Of a stretch of DNA of 25,272 nucleotides, positions 15,918 to 21,423 are shown in pieces (position 1 is the stretch's first letter; the number at the start of each line of letters is the position of its first letter). This DNA is from F1-20-MAGs119 sp964556145 (GTDB lineage: Bacteria; Actinomycetota; Acidimicrobiia; Acidimicrobiales; Ilumatobacteraceae): contig CAZKVD010000019.1 of NCBI GenBank assembly GCA_964556145.1, forward strand, positions 1-25,272. Direction: 5' to 3'. The translations under genes and the position numbers were made by a program. A model generated the notes under the pieces. It ran no database searches. It had not been told where the DNA came from and saw nothing but the letters and a program-made list of their open reading frames with translations.

Positions 15918-16788
15918 GTTCGTGGAAGTGGGGATGATCGTGATGGTGATGGATGTCCTGTCGGTGTTCCCACCAACGACGAATTTCGACCACGGTTGCG
16001 CAAAGTGCGAACACAACGACGGCAACGAGAACAATCGTCGCGCCGGCCGCGAGATCGGCGTGGTAGCTGACCAATAATCCGACGTACGACGACAGCACGC
16101 CGACCACGGTGGCAATCGCAATCACCGTCGAGATGCGACGACCGAAAAGTGCGCCCGTGGCAGCGGGTGCGACGAGCATCCCGAGGACCAACAGGGTTCC
16201 CACGGTTTGGAAACTCGCGACCACGGTGACCGCCACCATTGCCAACATGATGCTTGCGTACCTTCGTACGGGAAAACCCGATGTCTCGGCAAGGCCCTCG
16301 TCGAAGGACAACAACAGAAACGGCCTGCGGCACACCCACGCGGTGCCGGCAACCACGCCGAGTGCCACCGTCTGCCATGCGATGTCCGACCATGCAACGC
16401 CGAGCACCTCGCCGAAGAGCACCTTCGTGAGGTCACCGGCAAAAGTTGACGACCTCGACTGGATGATGACGCCGAGCGCCAACATCCCCACGAAAAGCAG
16501 CCCGATCGATGTGTCGCTCGACAACCGATAACGACGATTGACGAGGCCGACTCCACCCATCATCGCCGCCGCGCCAACCGCGGCGCCGAGTACCCCCGAG
16601 AGACCGGCCAGCATCGCAACCGCAACCCCGGGCACGACGCCATGCGCCAGTGCATCGCCGACGAAGGCAAGCCCACGCAACACGACGAACGCACCCGCAA
16701 TCGCACAGGTCAACGCGACCACGCAGGTCGCGATGAGCGACAGCCGGAGAAACTCGTTGTCGGTGAACGGCCCGAAAAAAAAGTTCAT
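15904..16788 (-). CDS. znuB: zinc/manganese ABC transporter permease with His-rich tail (ZnuB-like)
   Basis: 294 residues, ABC-3 family permease with about eight or nine hydrophobic helices. LRGLAFVGDALAHGVVPGVA early in the protein and VGTLLVLGMLVAPAATG later are family blocks. The C-terminus after the last helix is unusual: 11 of the final 20 residues are histidine, with two Asp and one Glu among the rest. That cytosolic tail would bind zinc. Its coding sequence runs into the start of znuC. ATG 16788 follows the znuA stop after five bases; a GAGGGG sits rather far upstream, inside znuA, so coupled translation is likely. Confidence 0.93.
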   Translation of the reverse strand: MNFFFGPFTDNEFLRLSLIATCVVALTCAIAGAFVVLRGLAFVGDALAHGVVPGVAVAMLAGLSGVLGAAVGAAAMMGGVGLVNRRYRLSSDTSIGLLFVGMLALGVIIQSRSSTFAGDLTKVLFGEVLGVAWSDIAWQTVALGVVAGTAWVCRRPFLLLSFDEGLAETSGFPVRRYASIMLAMVAVTVVASFQTVGTLLVLGMLVAPAATGALFGRRISTVIAIATVVGVLSSYVGLLVSYHADLAAGATIVLVAVVVFALCATVVEIRRWWEHRQDIHHHHDHPHFHEHVHH

Positions 16789-16793
16789 GCGAA

Positions 16794-17702
16794 CTACGAC
16801 AGCCCCTCGACGATTGCGTCGGCCATTGCCAACATCATCTCGTTGTAACCACCACCGTCGGGAACGAGATGGGTGGCGATCTCGACGGTATCGACCCCTA
16901 CTTCCCTCGCCAGCTGGTCCGCTACGTCGGTCGGGGTGCCGAGTTCGGTGAAGATTGCTTTCACGCCCTCGGCCCGTGCGACTGCCTTCAAATCGGCAAG
17001 ATCCTTCGCCGTCGCCTCGGCAGCGGTGGAGAAACTCGGGATGATGGACCCGATGACTTCGCAGCCGTAGCGAGCCCCGAAGTAACCGAGCGAATCGTGT
17101 CCTGTGATGACAACGCACGAATCGAGTTCCGCGACTCGCTTTTCGATGTTTGCATTCAATTCACCCAACGAAGAAACGGCCGCGGCGCCGGCGGATTCGA
17201 GATCGACACCGATGCGTGCGCCGATCTCTTCTGCCAGCGCGGGCACCGCCGCAGCGAGCGTGAGCGGATCGAGCCACACGTGAGGATCTTCCACTCCGTG
17301 ACCATGGCCTTCTTCGTCTTCGGAGTGTTCACCACCGTCTTCATCATCACCGTCACGCAAGGTCACGTGATCAGCAATGTGAAACACCGGCACGCCCGAG
17401 TCCTCGGCTTCACTCAGTGCATCGCCGAGCCCGGCCTCCAAGTCGAGACCGTTGGAAACAACGAGCGCTGCCCGCGAGAGTGCTTCGACATCCTTTGCCG
17501 ATGGCTCGAAATCGTGTGGGTCGGTGCCGTTCGGTATGAGCACCACCACACGCGCCGAATCGCCGACGATGTCGGCCACGATGCTCTCGAGCGCGCTGTA
17601 GGTGACGATGACGACCGGTTGATCAGTGGTGCCTTGCCCGTCGGAACATGCTCCGAGGCCAATCAGTCCGGCCGCACACACCACACGAAGAGAGCGAATC
17701 AT
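16794..17702 (-). CDS. znuA: zinc ABC transporter substrate-binding lipoprotein (ZnuA-like)
   Basis: 302 residues, cluster A-I metal-binding lipoprotein. Signal peptide with lipobox LGAC, Cys19 as the lipidated residue. Candidate metal ligands are His63 in DPHDFEP, His141 in EDPHVWLDP and His202 in GHDSLGYF; a third His rather than Glu at that place favours zinc over manganese. Between residues 117 and 136 lies a loop rich in His, Asp and Glu, typical of zinc-specific members and thought to gather or sense zinc. It is the first gene of znuABC. The palindrome at 17722-17736 lies 20 bases upstream of the ATG, the expected place for repression by Zur. Confidence 0.94.
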   Translation of the reverse strand: MIRSLRVVCAAGLIGLGACSDGQGTTDQPVVIVTYSALESIVADIVGDSARVVVLIPNGTDPHDFEPSAKDVEALSRAALVVSNGLDLEAGLGDALSEAEDSGVPVFHIADHVTLRDGDDEDGGEHSEDEEGHGHGVEDPHVWLDPLTLAAAVPALAEEIGARIGVDLESAGAAAVSSLGELNANIEKRVAELDSCVVITGHDSLGYFGARYGCEVIGSIIPSFSTAAEATAKDLADLKAVARAEGVKAIFTELGTPTDVADQLAREVGVDTVEIATHLVPDGGGYNEMMLAMADAIVEGLS

Positions 17703-17721
17703 GCTCCCATCGTACAGGGAA

Positions 17722-17736
17722 TGAGAATCATTCTCA
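17722..17736. promoter_or_regulatory. Zur/Fur-type operator (7-1-7 palindrome)
   Basis: TGAGAATCATTCTCA is a perfect inverted repeat of seven bases around one C, fitting the TGAnAATnATTnTCA pattern of Fur-family 7-1-7 boxes. It lies 20-34 bases before the znuA ATG, where Zur would block transcription when zinc is plentiful. Its last three bases are the ogt stop codon read from the other end. No zur gene is in the window. Confidence 0.75.
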
Positions 17737-18201
17737 CAACGCCCCCGCTTCGTGCGTCAACAACCACGCTTTGCGCTCGACGCCACTCGCATACCCGGTG
17801 AGGCGCCCGTCAGCCCCCACGACCCGGTGGCACGGCACGACGATGGCGAGCGGATTTCGGCCATTTGCCCCGCCGACCGCCCGAACCGCCGTCGGCTTCC
17901 CCATCGCGCGCGCCTGCTCGCCGTACGACATGGTCGCCCCGAACGGGATCGTTCGCAGCACGGCCCAAGCGGCCAACTGAAAAGAAGTGCCGGTCGGTTC
18001 GAGCGTCAGATCAAAATCCCTGCGCTTCCCTGCGAAGTATTCGCTCAACTGTTGCTCGGCTGCATCGAGATGACGGCTGGTCGCTTTGCTCGTGCCCGAA
18101 ACTCGACCGTCGAAGAATTCAACCCGGCGCAGGCCCGACGCGGTGGCAACAAGGCGGAGGTCGCCGAGAGGGGAAGAAATGACGCGTATGACTTCATCCA
18201 C
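17734..18201 (-). CDS. ogt: methylated-DNA--protein-cysteine methyltransferase
   Basis: 155 residues. Suicide DNA-repair protein that transfers the alkyl group from O6-alkylguanine to its own cysteine. The active site is PCHRV (123-127) with Cys124, preceded by the helix-turn-helix region that inserts into the minor groove (about 90-115, including MSYGEQARAMGKP and AVRAVGGANGRNP). An N-terminal ribonuclease-like domain fills residues 1-70. Length fits Ogt rather than the two-domain Ada. The start is GTG 18201; no ATG lies near. It precedes znuA on the same strand with the Zur-like box overlapping its stop, so znuABC likely has its own promoter. Confidence 0.95.
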   Translation of the reverse strand: MDEVIRVISSPLGDLRLVATASGLRRVEFFDGRVSGTSKATSRHLDAAEQQLSEYFAGKRRDFDLTLEPTGTSFQLAAWAVLRTIPFGATMSYGEQARAMGKPTAVRAVGGANGRNPLAIVVPCHRVVGADGRLTGYASGVERKAWLLTHEAGAL

Positions 18202-18251
18202 TCACCCGTGTTAGCAGGCCATTTGGCCCGCCCACGCTCCCCTCTCAGTTG

Positions 18252-18257
18252 TATGGT
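18252..18257 (+). promoter_or_regulatory. candidate -10 for the DHA2 MFS gene
   Basis: TATGGT, ten bases ahead of ATG 18267. Transcription would start at or within a few bases of the ATG, giving a leaderless or nearly leaderless mRNA; AAGGG (18260-18264) is too close to the ATG to act as a normal ribosome site. Confidence 0.35.
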
Positions 18258-18266
18258 GCAAGGGTC

Positions 18267-19775
18267 ATGTCGCAAAGTCCCCCCCAAGAAGCACCTGCCC
18301 TCTCCCGCCGAGAAATCCTCACCGTCTTCATCGGCCTGATGGCCGGAATGAGTTTGGCCTCGCTCGACGGCACGGCCGTGAACACTGCGATTGCCACGAT
18401 GGTCGCCGACCTCGGCGGCCTCAGTGCGTACGCATGGATCGGTACCGCCTACCTCCTCACCTCGACCGTGTCGAACGCACTGTTCGGAAAGCTGAGCGAC
18501 ATCTACGGGCGACGCACGATGTTCCAGGCAGCGATCATCACCTTCATCATTGGTTCCATCGGATGTGCGGCAGCACAGTCGATGTCGGTTCTCGTGATTT
18601 CGCGCGGCGTACAGGGCATCGGAGGCGGTGGCCTCATGTCCATGGCTTTCGTCATCATCGCCGACACGGTCCCCCCGCGCGAGCGTGGGCGTTACGTCGG
18701 AATGATCACCAGCGTCTTCGCGGTTGGCAGCGTTGTCGGTCCCCTCATCGGTGGCTTTTTCACCGAACAACTGTCGTGGCGCTGGATCTTCATCATCAAC
18801 GTCCCGATCGGGGCGATCGCGCTCGTCATCACCTCGGTCGCGCTACGAATTCCGGTTCAGCGCCGCGACCACGCAGTCGACTGGCTCGGATCTGCGCTGC
18901 TCACGACGTCGGTCACCTGCCTCATCCTGCTGCTGTCGTGGTCCTCCGAAGAGTACGGATGGACATCGAGCCTCTCCGTCGCTCTCGGCGCTGCAGCCGC
19001 ACTCGTCGGCATTGCATTCGTTTCGTGGGAACGCCGCGCACCAGAGCCGGTGATGCCTCTGCATCTCTTCAAGATCGACGTCCTTCGTGTCACGATCCCG
19101 CTCGTCGCATTCGCCGGCACGATCATCTACGGCGCGAACGCCTTCATTCCGCTGTATCTGCAGGCCGTCACCGGCGTCTCGCCAACCAAGTCGGGCCTTC
19201 TCCTCGTGCCGATCATGGCCGGCGTGACCATTGCGAGCATCAGCACCGGACGCATGACGACACGTACCGGCACCTACCGCCACTGGCCGATTCTCGGCGC
19301 CGTGTCGTTGACAATCGGCATGGTTCTGTTGTCGGCGATGTCGGACACCGCTCTCGGCATGACGTCGGCTCTCATCGGAATGGTGTTCGTCGGACTCGGG
19401 ATCGGCAGCATCATGCCGACGTGCACCCTTGCAACCCAAAATGCCGTCGACTGGAGCGACCTCGGGGTCGCCAGCGCGGCAATCACGTTCTTCCGCACGC
19501 TCGGCGGCGTGGTCGGACTCGCTGCATTCGGTGCAATTCTGAATTCGCGCATCACCGGCAAGGTCGACAAGAACCTTCTCCAAGCGCCGCGCGAGATCAA
19601 GTCGATCCCCGACATCGAACTGCGCGAGCGAGTCCTCGACGTCCTCGGTAGCGGAATCACGTTCCTCTACAAGGTCGCGATACCCGTCGCGATTCTCGTC
19701 ATCATCATTGCGACTCGCCTTCCGGCACGTCCGCTTCGCCAGACAACCGGTGTGCCGGGCTCGTCCGCCGACTGA
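18267..19775 (+). CDS. DHA2-family MFS drug exporter (EmrB/QacA type)
   Basis: 502 residues, the length of 14-helix proton antiporters that expel drugs or other hydrophobic compounds. The first helix carries the family motif LDGTAVNTA (33-41) with membrane Asp34, and motif A is GKLSDIYGRR (74-83). The antiporter motif C region, GSVVGPLIGGFF, follows near residue 160. ATG 18267 gives a short charged N-terminus before helix 1; a TTG at 18249 would add six residues. No regulator of TetR or MarR type adjoins it, so no substrate clue is available. It converges on the acyl-CoA dehydrogenase with a nine-base gap. Confidence 0.92.
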   Translation: MSQSPPQEAPALSRREILTVFIGLMAGMSLASLDGTAVNTAIATMVADLGGLSAYAWIGTAYLLTSTVSNALFGKLSDIYGRRTMFQAAIITFIIGSIGCAAAQSMSVLVISRGVQGIGGGGLMSMAFVIIADTVPPRERGRYVGMITSVFAVGSVVGPLIGGFFTEQLSWRWIFIINVPIGAIALVITSVALRIPVQRRDHAVDWLGSALLTTSVTCLILLLSWSSEEYGWTSSLSVALGAAAALVGIAFVSWERRAPEPVMPLHLFKIDVLRVTIPLVAFAGTIIYGANAFIPLYLQAVTGVSPTKSGLLLVPIMAGVTIASISTGRMTTRTGTYRHWPILGAVSLTIGMVLLSAMSDTALGMTSALIGMVFVGLGIGSIMPTCTLATQNAVDWSDLGVASAAITFFRTLGGVVGLAAFGAILNSRITGKVDKNLLQAPREIKSIPDIELRERVLDVLGSGITFLYKVAIPVAILVIIIATRLPARPLRQTTGVPGSSAD

Positions 19776-19784
19776 GCGACAGGT

Positions 19785-21026
19785 TCATTCGCCGGCTGCT
19801 TTTGGCTCCTTCGGCAGACCAAGCACACGTTCGGCCACGATGTTGCGCTGAATCTGGCTCGTTCCACCCCAGATCGTCTCGGATCGCGAGAAGAAGAATG
19901 CCGACATCATCGGGCTCACCGGATAGCCGTGTCGACGCTTTTCGCGCGCCGTGCCGGGCCATGAACTTTGGCCCGCCCCGACGTCGACAAGGACCGACTC
20001 GGTGCCGAAAATGTCGAGCGCAAGTTCCATCGCTTCCTTGTGCATCTCGGACCAGAACATCTTGTTCGACGCTCCGAGCGCCGCAACCCCGAGATCCTTC
20101 GACTTGTTCAGCGTTGCCGTGAGCGAACGCAGACCGTTGATGCGAAGAATCTGGATTTTTGTGTAATAGCGCATGAGGCGCTGACGAATCAGCGGGTCGT
20201 TGATCGCACCGTTCTCCTTGGCGCGGGCGCGCATTAACTTGTACTCGTCCTCGAAACGGCGGTAACCCGTGGTCGCGCTCATTCCACGCTCGAATGCGAG
20301 CGTCGAGTTCGCGACCTGCCAGCCGTTGTTGACGCCACCGACGACGTTGTCCTTGGGGCAACGTGCATCGGTGAAGAACACTTCGCAGAACTCGGCGGTG
20401 CCGTCGGGCTGCACGATTCCGCGTACCTCGACACCGGGCTGACGCATGGGCACCAACAGGTACGAGATTCCCTTGTGCTTGGGCGAAGTCGGATCGGTGC
20501 GCGTCAACAAGAAGCAGTAGTCGGCATGGTGGCCGCCGGTGGTCCACACCTTTTGACCATTGATGACCCATTCGTCACCGTCGAGGACTGCCGTGGTTTT
20601 CAGGCTTGCAAGGTCGCTTCCACTGTTCGGCTCACTGAATCCCTGGCACCAACGTGTTTCACCTCGCAGGATTTTCGGCAGGAACTCTTTCTTCTGCTCT
20701 TCGGTACCCCACTGCAGGATGGTCGGGCCAACGAGCGTGTCGCCGAAGAAGTCGGCGCGCATCGGCGCCTTGGCAGCGGCGAACTCTTCCGACAACACCA
20801 CGCCCTGCATGACCGAAAGGCCCTTGCCGCCGTACTCCTTCGGCCACGTCGCGCAGATCCAGCCGCCGCCGTACAACTTTGCCGGCCACGACTCGTTGAA
20901 GGCCTTGCGATCTTCGGCAGACATCTCGAATCCGGGATCAAACCATCCGGCAGGCAGATTGGCGCGCAACCATTCACGCACCTCCTCGCGGAAGTTTTCG
21001 GCATCTGTGGGATAGGTCAACTCCAT
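19785..21026 (-). CDS. acyl-CoA dehydrogenase
   Basis: 413 residues, FAD enzyme that introduces the alpha-beta double bond in acyl-CoA. Seen in order: N-terminal helical domain with WPKEYGGKGLS (61-71), the beta-domain FAD motif CQGFSEPNSGSDLASLKT (127-144), INGQKVWTTGG (155-165), and the C-terminal WGGTSQIQRNIVAERVLGLP. The first helix has REWLRANLP. The branch resembles actinobacterial ACADs often found in steroid, terpene or branched-acid catabolism (FadE-like), which usually act as heteromers; no partner is adjacent. ATG 21026 is the natural start. It has an AATAAT element ending exactly seven bases upstream, hinting at a leaderless transcript. Confidence 0.92.
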   Translation of the reverse strand: MELTYPTDAENFREEVREWLRANLPAGWFDPGFEMSAEDRKAFNESWPAKLYGGGWICATWPKEYGGKGLSVMQGVVLSEEFAAAKAPMRADFFGDTLVGPTILQWGTEEQKKEFLPKILRGETRWCQGFSEPNSGSDLASLKTTAVLDGDEWVINGQKVWTTGGHHADYCFLLTRTDPTSPKHKGISYLLVPMRQPGVEVRGIVQPDGTAEFCEVFFTDARCPKDNVVGGVNNGWQVANSTLAFERGMSATTGYRRFEDEYKLMRARAKENGAINDPLIRQRLMRYYTKIQILRINGLRSLTATLNKSKDLGVAALGASNKMFWSEMHKEAMELALDIFGTESVLVDVGAGQSSWPGTAREKRRHGYPVSPMMSAFFFSRSETIWGGTSQIQRNIVAERVLGLPKEPKAAGE

Positions 21027-21032
21027 GGCCCA

Positions 21033-21038
21033 ATTATT
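21033..21038 (-). promoter_or_regulatory. candidate -10 for a leaderless acyl-CoA dehydrogenase transcript
   Basis: AATAAT on the minus strand, with the final T seven bases before the A of ATG 21026. No Shine-Dalgarno is present. Confidence 0.35.
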
Positions 21039-21083
21039 TACCCGCCGGTAACGAAGCGACGAATCCTTCGCCAATGGGGAGAA

Positions 21084-21121
21084 TTCACCTTCCCGCAACA
21101 CAGACCGAACACGGCCGAGAC
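21084..21121 (+). promoter_or_regulatory. 11-base-period half-site array before the winged-helix gene
   Basis: Four pentamers at 21084 (TTCAC), 21095 (GCAAC), 21106 (CGAAC) and 21117 (GAGAC) all end in AC and are separated by exactly six bases. The last ends ten bases before a TAGTTT element. The layout copies the stronger array before glnB. OmpR-family regulators such as GlnR and PhoP bind repeats with this 11-base period; the first site also resembles a PHO-box unit (ATTCACC). Individual matches are weak. Confidence 0.38.
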
Positions 21122-21131
21122 GATGGCTTTC

Positions 21132-21137
21132 TAGTTT
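21132..21137 (+). promoter_or_regulatory. candidate -10 for the winged-helix/antiporter unit
   Basis: TAGTTT fits TAnnnT. Counting seven bases from its last T puts the first transcribed base at 21144, next to the GTG at 21145, so the transcript is probably leaderless; no Shine-Dalgarno is seen. Confidence 0.42.
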
Positions 21138-21144
21138 TCGGGCC

Positions 21145-21423
21145 GTGACGAAGATCCCACAGACTCACCCCGACACCAAGCTCGGCCCCGCTGAAATCGC
21201 AGTCCTGCGGGTCCTCGTTGAACGGACGGGCAAGGTGACCGGCCGCCACGACCTGAACCGGCTGGCCGGCCTCGACGGCACGATCAGGCGCAGCGACGCT
21301 GCACTGGTCCCGATTCGCCGGTGCCTCGGCGAAGGGTCCATCGTCACGATCCGCCGTCGCGGTTGGATGCTGCACGACGATGCGACATCGGCAGCACGCG
21401 CCCTGCTTGACTCAATCACGTGA
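21145..21423 (+). CDS. stand-alone OmpR/GlnR-type winged-helix DNA-binding protein
   Basis: 92 residues from GTG 21145. The sequence follows the C-terminal effector domain of OmpR-family regulators: LGPAEIAVLRVLVERTGKV near the N-terminus, RHDLNRLAGL, then RRSDAALVPIRRCLG as recognition helix with Arg and Asp at the usual places, and the wing hairpin IVTIRRRGWML. No receiver domain is present and only a short N-terminal tail precedes it, so phosphorylation cannot be the input. It is probably a small transcription factor. The stop overlaps the antiporter start in TGATG (21421-21425), so the two are made together. It could act on the repeated operators at 21084 and 24137; this is a guess from context. 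Confidence 0.68.
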   Translation: MTKIPQTHPDTKLGPAEIAVLRVLVERTGKVTGRHDLNRLAGLDGTIRRSDAALVPIRRCLGEGSIVTIRRRGWMLHDDATSAARALLDSIT

